A program made the translations under genes and the position numbers. From assembly GCA_035266685.1 (NCBI GenBank), contig DATFMX010000029.1, forward strand, positions 1 to 45,097: DNA of 45,097 nucleotides, written 5' to 3'. The notes beneath the pieces were generated by a model. It did no database searches, was not told where the DNA came from, and saw only the letters and a list, made by a program, of their open reading frames with translations. How positions within the stretch are numbered: position 1 is the stretch's first letter; every line of letters starts with the position of its first letter. Of the stretch, positions 32,474 to 40,952 are shown piece after piece. This DNA is from VRUE01 sp035266685. GTDB lineage: Bacteria; Actinomycetota; Thermoleophilia; Solirubrobacterales; 70-9.

Positions 32474-32608
32474 ATGCAACCGATGCAGACACTGATCGCA
32501 GCCGCCGGCTGGACGAGCTTCTCCGGGGTCTTCTCGACCGTCTTCCCCCTGGCAGTGTTGATCGCCCTGCTCGCCTGGTACGCGGTGGCGGGGCGGAAGC
32601 ACCCTTGA
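32474..32608 (+). CDS. 44-residue single-helix membrane peptide in the oxidase operon
   Basis: A short ORF exactly filling the gap between ctaG and the SCO gene: ATG 32474 is one base after the ctaG stop, and TGA 32606-32608 overlaps the TTG start of the SCO gene. The product has a short polar start, one membrane helix (about residues 19-39) and a basic end (AGRKHP), giving an N-out/C-in-type peptide. GGAG lies about 8-10 nt upstream of the start. Small single-helix subunits are common in heme-copper oxidases, so a role as an accessory subunit is reasonable inference. Confidence 0.7.
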   Translation: MQPMQTLIAAAGWTSFSGVFSTVFPLAVLIALLAWYAVAGRKHP

Positions 32609-33243
32609 GCCGCCGCTTCGCCGCGCTCGCGCTCGCCCTGGCGGCGCTCGGCGGAGTCCTGATCGGCGTCGTCGCGCACCAGCTCCGCGGCGCCGGCTCG
32701 GACGGCCGGGGCTCCGGCGCCGCCCAGGTTCGCGGCGCGGCGGTCTGGCCGGCGGGCCTGCGCGAAGCGCCCGAATTCTCGCTGCCCGACCAGGCCGGCC
32801 GGCGGTTCGCCCTCGGCTCGTTGCGCGGACGACCGGTGATCCTGGCCTTCATGGACTCCCAATGCCACCAGGAGTGCCCGCTCGAGGGCCGGGCGCTCGC
32901 TGCGGCCTTTCGCATGGTGCCCGCCGACGAGCGTCCCGTCGTGGTCGCGGTCAGCGTCAACCCCTGGGCCGACACGCCGGGCTCGGCGCGCCGCGCGATC
33001 AAGCGCTTCGGCCTCTCCTCATTCGAATGGCGCTGGTTGTTGGGATCGCGAGCGAAGCTGGCGCCGGTCTGGCGCAAGTACGGGATCGAAGTGCGGCAGA
33101 CGAAGGGCGACATCGAACACACCGACGCGATCTACCTGATCGATGCGAGCGGCTACGAGCGGGCCGGGATGGTCTACCCCTTCCTGCCGACCTGGGTCGC
33201 CAACGACCTCGAAGTCCTGGCGGGCGAAGAAAGCTCGTCCTGA
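32605..33243 (+). CDS. SCO1/SenC-type copper chaperone
   Basis: A 212-residue protein with an N-terminal membrane anchor (about residues 5-25) and a thioredoxin fold outside the membrane. The copper ligands are intact: C87-H-Q-E-C91 (CXXXC) and H172 in IEHTDAIYLID. SCO proteins deliver copper to CuA of subunit II or act as a thiol reductant for its cysteines. It uses TTG 32605, overlapping the preceding small ORF, and is the last gene of the oxidase operon. Confidence 0.92.
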   Translation: MSRRFAALALALAALGGVLIGVVAHQLRGAGSDGRGSGAAQVRGAAVWPAGLREAPEFSLPDQAGRRFALGSLRGRPVILAFMDSQCHQECPLEGRALAAAFRMVPADERPVVVAVSVNPWADTPGSARRAIKRFGLSSFEWRWLLGSRAKLAPVWRKYGIEVRQTKGDIEHTDAIYLIDASGYERAGMVYPFLPTWVANDLEVLAGEESSS

Positions 33244-33255
33244 CCCCCCAAAAAA

Positions 33256-33308
33256 CCGGCGCGGTAGAGGTTTGAGCCGGTATCCGGACCAAACCTCTAC
33301 CGCGCCGG
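33256..33308. repeat. Palindromic repeat family A, copy between convergent genes
   Basis: Perfect 19-bp arms CCGGCGCGGTAGAGGTTTG (33256-33274) and its complement (33290-33308) with a 15-nt loop. It lies between the SCO gene and the convergent membrane-protein gene, and may stop transcription from both sides although no T-run follows. Confidence 0.95.
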
Positions 33309-33326
33309 GGCGGGGGGAGGGGTCGA

Positions 33327-34004
33327 TCAGCGCGGCGGGCCGGTTTCGCCGCGTTTGGGCATGTGCGGCTTGTGCGAGTGGAGGAAGCCGAGGATCGTGT
33401 CGGGGTTGCGTACCGCGCCGCCGGCGACGAGGACGAGGAAGCCGATCCCGGTCAGCAGCAGGGCGATCCCGATCACGATTCCGAACAGCGAGAGCCGTTC
33501 GGCCATGTAGCCGGTGTTGAGCGCGGTCGCCAGCGCGGTCTCGGTGATCCAGGTCTCGCGTGCCCCGTTTTCGGCCGGTTCGCCGGTTTCCCGATCGATC
33601 GCGGCGAACTGTTCGTTGCTCGTGCCGCCACCCGGCGACAGTTCGCTCTTCGGCGTGCCCGGCTTGGCTTCGAACTGGCCCATTTCCGAGTAGGTGAAGC
33701 CGCCGGTCGCCTCGAGCGCGTGGATCCGCATGTAGTCGGCGAAGCAACGGGCGCTTTCGCCGTTGTCGACCGGCTTTTCGGCGACGTCGCAGGTCGGCAG
33801 GCCGACGCTGGCCGGCAGGCCGGCTTCGCTCGCCTCGGCCGCGATCGCGTCCGGGGTCATGTCGGGCGTGCCGACGATGCTCTGCCGGCTGAGTTCGGTC
33901 GAGACGGTGTCGCTTCCGTTCGCCCCCATCACGATGGCGACGACGCCGAAGGCGATCAGGATGATCCCCGCGACGATTCCGCCCAACTCCAGTCCTCTAC
34001 GCAC
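33327..34004 (-). CDS. Two-helix membrane protein of unknown function
   Basis: A 225-residue protein. A hydrophobic helix at about residues 8-28 and a second at about 172-195 enclose a roughly 140-residue loop containing one Cys pair and many acidic residues, which is probably outside the cytosol. The C-terminus is short and basic, with several His (LHSHKPHMPKRG). GTG 34004 has GGAGG 9 nt upstream. It is the only minus-strand gene between the oxidase operon and the mutase and is flanked on both sides by family A palindromes. I recognise no family. Confidence 0.8.
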   Translation of the reverse strand: MRRGLELGGIVAGIILIAFGVVAIVMGANGSDTVSTELSRQSIVGTPDMTPDAIAAEASEAGLPASVGLPTCDVAEKPVDNGESARCFADYMRIHALEATGGFTYSEMGQFEAKPGTPKSELSPGGGTSNEQFAAIDRETGEPAENGARETWITETALATALNTGYMAERLSLFGIVIGIALLLTGIGFLVLVAGGAVRNPDTILGFLHSHKPHMPKRGETGPPR

Positions 34005-34099
34005 TTAAGGCACCTCCGCTGTAGTGAATTGCATGACGTTTGAACCTGCATCCGCCACGCTCTCAGGCCAGCGCCGCCCCGGCCTCCGTGCATAGGCGC

Positions 34100-34126
34100 T
34101 GTTTGTCAACGGAAAACCCGCAAACA
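34100..34126. repeat. Small hairpin TGTTTG...CAAACA
   Basis: TGTTTG and CAAACA flank a CGG-AAAA-CCCG core in the gap between divergent genes. A similar string (AAAACCCGCAA) occurs at the right end of the window. Confidence 0.4.
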
Positions 34127-34149
34127 CCACGCGGCGAGCCACCCTTCGG

Positions 34150-34200
34150 CAGCGCGGTAGAGGTTTGGGTCGCATACCGGCCCAAACCTCTACCGCGCTG
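34150..34200. repeat. Palindromic repeat family A, copy upstream of the mutase
   Basis: The longest copy: perfect 20-bp arms CAGCGCGGTAGAGGTTTGGG and complement, with an 11-nt loop (TCGCATACCGG). It ends 12 nt before the TAGACT hexamer of the mutase promoter, between divergent genes. Confidence 0.95.
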
Positions 34201-34212
34201 GGCGGGGGGACC

Positions 34213-34218
34213 TAGACT
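34213..34218 (+). promoter_or_regulatory. -10-like TAGACT six bases before the mutase start
   Basis: TAGACT is separated from GTG 34225 by 6 nt, the usual distance from a -10 element to a transcription start, so the mRNA probably begins at the start codon. Confidence 0.55.
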
Positions 34219-34224
34219 GTCCGT

Positions 34225-35844
<1,620 letters not shown>

Positions 35845-35849
35845 CCGTC

Positions 35850-35890
35850 CGACCTGCATCGGACCCCTATTTGGGGCTCGATGCAGGTCG
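35850..35890. repeat. Palindrome between mutase subunit genes
   Basis: Perfect 12-bp arms CGACCTGCATCG (35850-35861) and CGATGCAGGTCG (35879-35890) with an inner CCCC-TATTT-GGGG stem. It starts 5 nt after the large-subunit stop and could end or stabilise that transcript. Confidence 0.85.
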
Positions 35891-35906
35891 CGTGGCGGGG
35901 TTCGTC

Positions 35907-35912
35907 TAATCT
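35907..35912 (+). promoter_or_regulatory. -10-like TAATCT before the B12-binding subunit gene
   Basis: TAATCT ends 10 nt before ATG 35923, suggesting that the small subunit has its own promoter with a very short leader. Confidence 0.4.
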
Positions 35913-35922
35913 CCCGGCCGCA

Positions 35923-36354
35923 ATGGAGGCAGCTATCGCCCGCAAGATCCGCGTCGTCGTCGCCAAGCCCGGCCTGGACGGGCACGACCGTGGGGCCAAG
36001 ATCATCGCCCGGGCGCTGCGCGACGCGGGGATGGAGGTGATCTACACCGGCCTGCACCAGACGCCGGAGCAGATCGCCGAGACGGTGATCCAGGAGGACG
36101 CCGACGCGGTCGGCCTCTCGATCCTCTCCGGCGCCCACATGACGCTGGTGCCGCGGGTCGTCGAGTTGCTGAAGGCGCAGGGCGTCGATGACGTCCTGGT
36201 CACGGTCGGGGGGACGATCCCGGCCGAGGACATCCCGGAGCTGAAGCAGCTCGGGGTCGCAGCGGTGTTCACGCCCGGCGCGGGCACCGACGAGATCGTC
36301 GATTTCATCCGCAGCGGTGCCGAGGAGCGCCACTCGGAACAGCACATGTCCTGA
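35923..36354 (+). CDS. icmB: B12-binding small subunit of the acyl-CoA mutase
   Basis: A 143-residue cobalamin-binding Rossmann domain. GLDGHDRGAK holds the DXHXXG motif whose His displaces dimethylbenzimidazole as lower cobalt ligand; LSILSGAH and VTVGGTIP complete the site. It pairs with the large subunit upstream to form the active mutase. ATG 35923 is chosen; the earlier ATG at 35881 lies inside the palindrome. The arrangement as a separate small subunit is that of isobutyryl-CoA and 2-hydroxyisobutyryl-CoA mutases. Confidence 0.92.
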   Translation: MEAAIARKIRVVVAKPGLDGHDRGAKIIARALRDAGMEVIYTGLHQTPEQIAETVIQEDADAVGLSILSGAHMTLVPRVVELLKAQGVDDVLVTVGGTIPAEDIPELKQLGVAAVFTPGAGTDEIVDFIRSGAEERHSEQHMS

Positions 36355-36362
36355 TGTATAGA

Positions 36363-36386
36363 TAGACTGATTGACTGGTCAGTCAA
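36363..36386 (+). promoter_or_regulatory. Promoter with TetR-type operator upstream of etfBA
   Basis: TAGACT (36363-36368) is followed by TTGACTGGTCAGTCAA (36371-36386), a palindrome with perfect 7-bp arms. The motif closely resembles operators of TetR-family regulators of fatty-acid catabolism. Placed just after the -10 element it would block transcription when occupied. No tetR gene is in the window. Confidence 0.65.
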
Positions 36387-36419
36387 CCGGTCCGAGCAAC
36401 AGCCAAGGAGGCTTGAAAG

Positions 36420-37211
36420 TTGAAGATCTGCGTCCTGGTCAAGGAGGTTCCGGACGCCGCCGTCCAGAAGCGCATCGACCCCGGAACGATGCGTCTGGAC
36501 CGTAGCGGCGAGAAAAACCTCAACCCCTTCGACACCCACGCCATCGAGGCCGCCATGCAGATCAAGGAGGGCGGCTCCATCCCGGTCGAGGAGGTCGTCG
36601 CGGTGACGATGGGCCCCGACTCCGCCGTGCGCGCGCTGCACAAGGCGGTGGCGCTCGGCGCCGACCGCTCGGTGCATCTCGCCGACGACGCGCTGGCCGG
36701 CTCCGACGTCTGCGCCACCGGCTACTCGCTGGCGAAGGTGCTGGAGTCCGAGAGCCCGGACCTGGTCCTGTTGGGCCAGCAGTCCGACGACGGCGAGTGC
36801 TACACGATCGGCGCAGTCGTCGCCGACCACCTGCAGATGCCCTCGCTGACGCAGGTGATCAAGATCGACGTCGCTGACGGCAAGCTGCGCTGCGAGCGCC
36901 AGGCCGAGTACGGCTACGACACGGTCGAGGTCGAGCTGCCGGCCGTGATCAGCGTCGGCGACGCGATCAACGAGCCCCGCTACCCGAGCCTCAAAGCGAT
37001 CATGGGGGCGAAGAAAAAACCGCTCGACGGCAAGGCGACCGGCGACGTCGGCATCGACGGCGGGATGGTCGGCGAGGCCGGCTCGAAGACCAGCGTGCTG
37101 GCGCTCAACCCGCCGCCCGCCAAGGAGGCCGGCGAAATCATCGAGGACGAGGACACCAACGAGACGGTCGAAAAGATCGTCGCTTGGCTCGACGAGAGGA
37201 AGCTGATCTAG
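36420..37211 (+). CDS. etfB: Electron transfer flavoprotein, beta subunit
   Basis: A 263-residue protein. It opens KICVLVKEVPDAAVQKRID and has the ETF-beta features NPFDTHAIEAAMQIKEGG, AVTMGPDSAVRALHKAVALGAD and the AMP-binding segment LLGQQSDDGECY. It accepts electrons from acyl-CoA dehydrogenases with the alpha subunit. Start TTG 36420 has AAGGAGG 8 nt upstream. Its stop is directly followed by the alpha-subunit ATG. An operator in the promoter suggests repression when fatty or branched-chain acids are absent. Confidence 0.95.
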   Translation: MKICVLVKEVPDAAVQKRIDPGTMRLDRSGEKNLNPFDTHAIEAAMQIKEGGSIPVEEVVAVTMGPDSAVRALHKAVALGADRSVHLADDALAGSDVCATGYSLAKVLESESPDLVLLGQQSDDGECYTIGAVVADHLQMPSLTQVIKIDVADGKLRCERQAEYGYDTVEVELPAVISVGDAINEPRYPSLKAIMGAKKKPLDGKATGDVGIDGGMVGEAGSKTSVLALNPPPAKEAGEIIEDEDTNETVEKIVAWLDERKLI

Positions 37212-38186
37212 ATGGCAGGCATCCTGACTTACGCCCTCCACGACGACGAGGGCAACTTCAACAAGAACTCGCTCGGGGCGATCTCCGAGGCGGCCAGGCT
37301 GGCCGGCGAGATCGGCGGCGAGGCCGCCGCGCTGGTGGTCGGCGACATCGCCGACGACGCCTGCGCCTCGCTCGGCAACTGGGGCGCGGCCAAGGTCTAC
37401 CGGGCCAAGAGCGTCCCCGAGGGGCTCGCCCAGCCGATCGTCGACGCGATGGCCAAGGTGATCGCCGACGAGGGCTTCAGCTACGCCCTGTTCGGCGGCG
37501 GCCTGCTCGGCTTTGAGATCGGCGCCGGCCTGACGGCACGGCTCAACGCCGGCGTGACGATGGAGGTCACCGCGGTCAAAGTGCAGGACGGCAAGCTCGT
37601 CGTCGAGCGCCCGATCCTGCAGGACTCGCAGGTCGCCGACGTCGGCTACGTCTCAGAGCCCGGCATCATCATCGGCCGGCTCAACGCCTTCGACGCCAAC
37701 GAGAGCGGCGGCACGGCGGAGGTCATCGACGTCGAGGTCGAGCTCTCGGCCTGGTCGACCAAGGCGAAGCTGGTGACGCGCGGCGAACAGCGCGGCGCCG
37801 ACGTCAACATCGAGGACGCCGAGATCCTCGTCGGCGGCGGGCGCGGGCTCGGCGCGGCGGAGGGCTTCGAGCAGTGCGAGCAGCTGGCCGAGGCGATGGG
37901 CGGGGCGGTTGCCGCGACCCGCGCCGTGGTCGACGCCGGCTGGTACCCCTACGCGGCCCAGATCGGCCAGACCGGCAAGACGGTCGCGCCGAAGCTCTAC
38001 CTGGCCGCCGGCATCTCCGGCGCGATCCAGCACAAGGTCGGGATGCAGAACTCGGAGAACATCCTCGCGATCAACAAGGACCAGAACGCGCCGATCTTCG
38101 AGTTCTCGGACCTCGGCGTGGTCGGCGATCTGCACAAGATCGTCCCCAAGCTGACCGAGGCGATCAAAGCGAAGAAGGGAGGCTGA
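37212..38186 (+). CDS. etfA: Electron transfer flavoprotein, alpha subunit
   Basis: A 324-residue protein. The N-terminal half is an ETF alpha/beta-type domain; the C-terminal half holds the FAD signature AGISGAIQHKVGMQNSENIL followed by AINKDQNAPIFEFSDLGVVGDL. It carries FAD and transfers electrons to ETF-quinone oxidoreductase, encoded next. There is no gap after etfB, so coupled translation is expected. The stop codon lies in a hairpin that precedes the next gene. Confidence 0.95.
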   Translation: MAGILTYALHDDEGNFNKNSLGAISEAARLAGEIGGEAAALVVGDIADDACASLGNWGAAKVYRAKSVPEGLAQPIVDAMAKVIADEGFSYALFGGGLLGFEIGAGLTARLNAGVTMEVTAVKVQDGKLVVERPILQDSQVADVGYVSEPGIIIGRLNAFDANESGGTAEVIDVEVELSAWSTKAKLVTRGEQRGADVNIEDAEILVGGGRGLGAAEGFEQCEQLAEAMGGAVAATRAVVDAGWYPYAAQIGQTGKTVAPKLYLAAGISGAIQHKVGMQNSENILAINKDQNAPIFEFSDLGVVGDLHKIVPKLTEAIKAKKGG

Positions 38187-38203
38187 GCCGCAGGCTCGGC
38201 CTC
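38179..38203 (+). other. Hairpin spanning the etfA stop codon
   Basis: GAGGCTGAGCC and GGCTCGGCCTC form an 11-bp stem with one G-T pair and a 3-nt loop; the etfA TGA is inside the left arm. No T-run follows, so partial termination or mRNA stabilisation is more likely than full termination. Confidence 0.5.
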
Positions 38204-38232
38204 ACCCTCGACCGCGACAAAGGAGCAAAGCG

Positions 38233-39942
38233 ATGCCTGCCGTAAAGCCGATCGACTACCCGCCGCCGTTCGACTCCGCCGATGCGATCGGCCCGCCGAC
38301 CGACCCGGTCGACGACCGGATCGAGGTCGGGGTGGCGATCGTCGGCGGCGGCCCGGCGGGCCTCGCCTGCGCCAACCGGCTGATGCAGCTGCTCGAGCAC
38401 GAGCCGGAGCTGACCGAGAAGCTCGGCGAAGTCCCGGTCGCGGTGATCGAGAAGGGCAAAGTCCCGGGCGCGCACCTGCTCTCCGGCGCCAACGTCGACC
38501 CCTCGGCGATGACGCGGCTGTTCCCCGACATGGACCCGGGCGATTGGCCCTCGGTCTACCAGGAGGTGACCAAGGACGCCACCTACTTCCTCACCTCGAA
38601 GGCGGCGATCCCGCTGAAGCCGCCGCCGCCGAACTTCCGCAAAGAGGGCACCTACACGATGTCGGTCTCCAAACTGGGCCGCTTCCTCGCCGACAAAGCC
38701 GAAGAGGCCGGCGTCTACATCCTCGCCGAGACCGCCGCCGACAAGCTGCTGGTCGAGGACCGGATCGTCAAGGGCGTGCGCTCGGGCGACCGCGGTCGCG
38801 GCAAGGAGGGCGAAGAGCTCGGCAACTTCGAGCCCGGCTCCGACGTCGTCGCCAAGGCGACGGTGCTCGCCGAGGGCACGATCGGCCACCTCACCTACTC
38901 CGCCTACGACTACTTCGGCATGACCGACGGCTCGGACCCGCAGGCCTGGGAGCTCGGGGTGAAGGAGGTCTGGGAGGTGCCCGAGCCGCTCGACCGCGTG
39001 ATCCACACGCTCGGCTGGCCGCTGCGCTGGGGCGCCAAGTACAAGGAGGCCGGCGGCAGCTTCATCTACCCGATGGGAGAGGACAAGGTCTGCTTCGGCC
39101 TCGTCGTCGGCCTCGACTACACCGACGCGACCTTCTCCGTCCACGACGAGCTGCAGCGCTTCAAGCAGCACCCCTTCATCAAGAAGATCATCGAGGGCGG
39201 CAAGCGGGTCGGCTGGGGCGCGAAGACGATCCCCTCGGGCGGTTACTTCTCGCTGCCGAAGCGCTTCTCGGTGCCCGGCATGCTGGTCGCCGGCGACTGC
39301 GCCGGGATGGTCAACATCGCCGAACTCGCGGGCGTCCACTACGCGATGCACGCCGGCATGTACGCGGCGGAGGCGATCGTCGAGTCGCTGAAGAAGGACA
39401 TCGACTCGGTCAACTTCGAAAGCTACGACGAGGCGATCCGCAACTCGGTGATCGAGAAGGACCTCTACAAGTCGCGCAACATGAAGCAGCCGCTGAGCAA
39501 GGGGCTGATCCGCGGCGGCATCGTCGCCAACATGCTGGTGGCGAGCAAAGGGAACTTCCCGCCCGGCCACATGCCGGTCGAGGACAACGCCGAGCCGGCG
39601 ATGCAGCTCGGCAACGCGGCGGAGCGCTACCCCAAGCCCGACAACGAGGTCACGTTCAACAAGCTCGACTCGGTCTTCCTCTCCGGCAACGCGACCCGCG
39701 ACGACGCGCCCAACCACGTGCGCATCCAGACCAGGGTGCCGCGCGAGCTCGCCCAGACGTGGGTCTCGATGTGCCCGGCGCAGGTCTACGAGATCCCCGA
39801 CGAGCAACTCGAGAGCGGCGCTGCCGAGGTCGATGTCCATGTCACCGCCTCCAACTGCGTCCAGTGCGGCGCGATCACCGCCAAGGGCGGGCGCCTGACG
39901 CTGCCCGAGGGCGGCGACGGGCCGCTTTACCAAGAGACGTAG
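38233..39942 (+). CDS. Electron transfer flavoprotein-quinone oxidoreductase lacking one cluster cysteine
   Basis: A 569-residue membrane-associated flavoprotein. VAIVGGGPAGLACANRL binds FAD; GAHLLSGANVDPSAM and the GGYFSLPKRFSVPGMLVAGDCAG segment match ETF-QO. The C-terminal ferredoxin-like domain normally has four cysteines for a 4Fe-4S cluster. Here C514 (MCPAQVYE), C542 and C545 (NCVQC) are present, but the last position (three residues after C545) is Ile548. It should oxidise ETF and reduce quinone. AAAGGAG lies 7 nt before ATG 38233. It is downstream of etfA. Confidence 0.92.
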   Translation: MPAVKPIDYPPPFDSADAIGPPTDPVDDRIEVGVAIVGGGPAGLACANRLMQLLEHEPELTEKLGEVPVAVIEKGKVPGAHLLSGANVDPSAMTRLFPDMDPGDWPSVYQEVTKDATYFLTSKAAIPLKPPPPNFRKEGTYTMSVSKLGRFLADKAEEAGVYILAETAADKLLVEDRIVKGVRSGDRGRGKEGEELGNFEPGSDVVAKATVLAEGTIGHLTYSAYDYFGMTDGSDPQAWELGVKEVWEVPEPLDRVIHTLGWPLRWGAKYKEAGGSFIYPMGEDKVCFGLVVGLDYTDATFSVHDELQRFKQHPFIKKIIEGGKRVGWGAKTIPSGGYFSLPKRFSVPGMLVAGDCAGMVNIAELAGVHYAMHAGMYAAEAIVESLKKDIDSVNFESYDEAIRNSVIEKDLYKSRNMKQPLSKGLIRGGIVANMLVASKGNFPPGHMPVEDNAEPAMQLGNAAERYPKPDNEVTFNKLDSVFLSGNATRDDAPNHVRIQTRVPRELAQTWVSMCPAQVYEIPDEQLESGAAEVDVHVTASNCVQCGAITAKGGRLTLPEGGDGPLYQET

Positions 39943-39957
39943 GGACTGAGCTGTAGG

Positions 39958-39981
39958 CGCGCGGGTCCTGTCGCCCGCGCG
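39958..39981. repeat. GC-rich hairpin before the DMT-like transporter gene
   Basis: CGCGCGGG and CCCGCGCG form a perfect 8-bp stem with an 8-nt loop (TCCTGTCG), lying between the ETF-QO stop and the TAGGGT hexamer of the next gene. Confidence 0.6.
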
Positions 39982-39983
39982 AG

Positions 39984-39989
39984 TAGGGT
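39984..39989 (+). promoter_or_regulatory. -10-like TAGGGT before the transporter gene
   Basis: TAGGGT ends 6 nt before GTG 39996, consistent with leaderless transcription. Confidence 0.4.
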
Positions 39990-39995
39990 CGGCCG

Positions 39996-40892
39996 GTGCT
40001 TGCTCTTGGCATAGTGGCCGCGGTTGGAGCTTCTTTGCTCTACAACACCTCGATCGCGCTGCAGGCGTTGCAGGTGCGGGAGGTGCCGGAGGAGCATGGG
40101 CTGCGGCTGTCGCTGATCGGGAAGCTTGTGAGGAACCGGCGGTGGCTGGGAGCGACGGCGCTGGGGTTGCTCGGCTGGCCGCTGGAGATCGTCGCGCTGC
40201 TGCTGGCGCCGCTGACGGTGGTGCAGCCTTGTCTGGCCGCCGGCTTGATCCTGTTGCTCTGGCTGGGGGTTACGCGGCTGGACGAGTCGCCCGGCGTCCG
40301 GGAGGGGGTCGCGGTCGCCGCGATCGTCCTCGGCGTCGCCGGCGTCGCCTGGGCGGCGCCGGAACGGACGACCGAGCACGCCGGCGCCGCCGGCATCACG
40401 CTCGCCCTCGTCCTGGTCGCGATCCCGCTCTTGGCCCCCTATGCGCTGCGCTTCCGACTTTTTCCACACCAGGGTGGGGAGAAAGTCGGAAGCGTTGCCG
40501 CGCTCGGCGGCTTGGCGACCGTCGCTGCCGGTTTCGGCTACGCCTGGACGGCGATCGCCAGCAAGCTGCTGACCGACGAGCTCGCCGCCGGGGCGCTGCT
40601 CGTCGCGGTCGCCTGGCTGGCCAGCGCCGCCGCCTCGGAGGGGCTCGCGCTGCTGAGCGAGATGAGCGCCCTGCAGCGCCGCCCCGCGACGCGCGTCGCG
40701 CCGACGATGTTCGCCGTGCAGATCGTCGTCCCGGTCCTGCTGGCGCCGCTGATCTTCGGCGAGAAGTGGGGCGAGACGCCGCTCGGCGGCGCCGCGCTGC
40801 TCGCCTTCGTCGCGGTCGCCCTCGCCGGCACGGTCCTGCTCGCCGGCTCGAAGACGGTCGGCGCGGTGATCGAGAGCGCCAACCGCGATTGA
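39996..40892 (+). CDS. DMT/EamA-NIPA-like membrane transporter
   Basis: A 298-residue protein with about nine to ten hydrophobic helices, of the drug/metabolite transporter superfamily appearance. The opening LGIVAAVGASLLYNTSIALQ and the LLAPLTVVQPCLAAGLI segment resemble EamA or NIPA-type members. A palindrome at 40450-40493 encodes the cytosolic loop around RFRLFPHQGGEKVGS between two helices. The substrate is unknown. GTG 39996 is preceded by TAGGGT at a leaderless spacing. Confidence 0.8.
   Translation: MLALGIVAAVGASLLYNTSIALQALQVREVPEEHGLRLSLIGKLVRNRRWLGATALGLLGWPLEIVALLLAPLTVVQPCLAAGLILLLWLGVTRLDESPGVREGVAVAAIVLGVAGVAWAAPERTTEHAGAAGITLALVLVAIPLLAPYALRFRLFPHQGGEKVGSVAALGGLATVAAGFGYAWTAIASKLLTDELAAGALLVAVAWLASAAASEGLALLSEMSALQRRPATRVAPTMFAVQIVVPVLLAPLIFGEKWGETPLGGAALLAFVAVALAGTVLLAGSKTVGAVIESANRD
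40450..40493. repeat. Palindrome inside the transporter coding region
   Basis: Perfect 12-bp arms GCTTCCGACTTT (40450-40461) and AAAGTCGGAAGC (40482-40493), with a partly paired interior. It is locally AT-richer than its surroundings and is read in frame as a hydrophilic loop. Confidence 0.8.
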
Positions 40893-40897
40893 GCGCG

Positions 40898-40918
40898 ATC
40901 TAAAGCCCAAATTTAGAT
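40898..40918. promoter_or_regulatory. AT-rich inverted repeat before the glycan operon
   Basis: ATCTAAA (40898-40904) and TTTAGAT (40912-40918) are perfect 7-bp arms with a 7-nt centre, 20 nt upstream of a TAGCCT hexamer. It could be an operator for the glycan operon or a short hairpin after the transporter. Confidence 0.45.
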
Positions 40919-40937
40919 AGCTGACCGGATTCGCTGC

Positions 40938-40943
40938 TAGCCT
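40938..40943 (+). promoter_or_regulatory. -10-like TAGCCT before the DegT-type gene
   Basis: TAGCCT ends 9 nt before TTG 40953, the same arrangement as other leaderless-type starts in the window. Confidence 0.35.
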
Positions 40944-40952
40944 GGCGGCGCT

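Noticed and set aside
29223..32495. Open frame of 1090 codons overlapping oxidase genes
   Set aside because: It is a different frame of ctaD, ctaE and ctaG, rich in Arg/Pro/Ala as expected for shadow frames in GC-rich DNA, while the real genes carry complete catalytic motifs.
10121..34200. CRISPR array made of the family A repeats
   Set aside because: Copies are many kilobases apart, palindromic and without spacers or cas genes.
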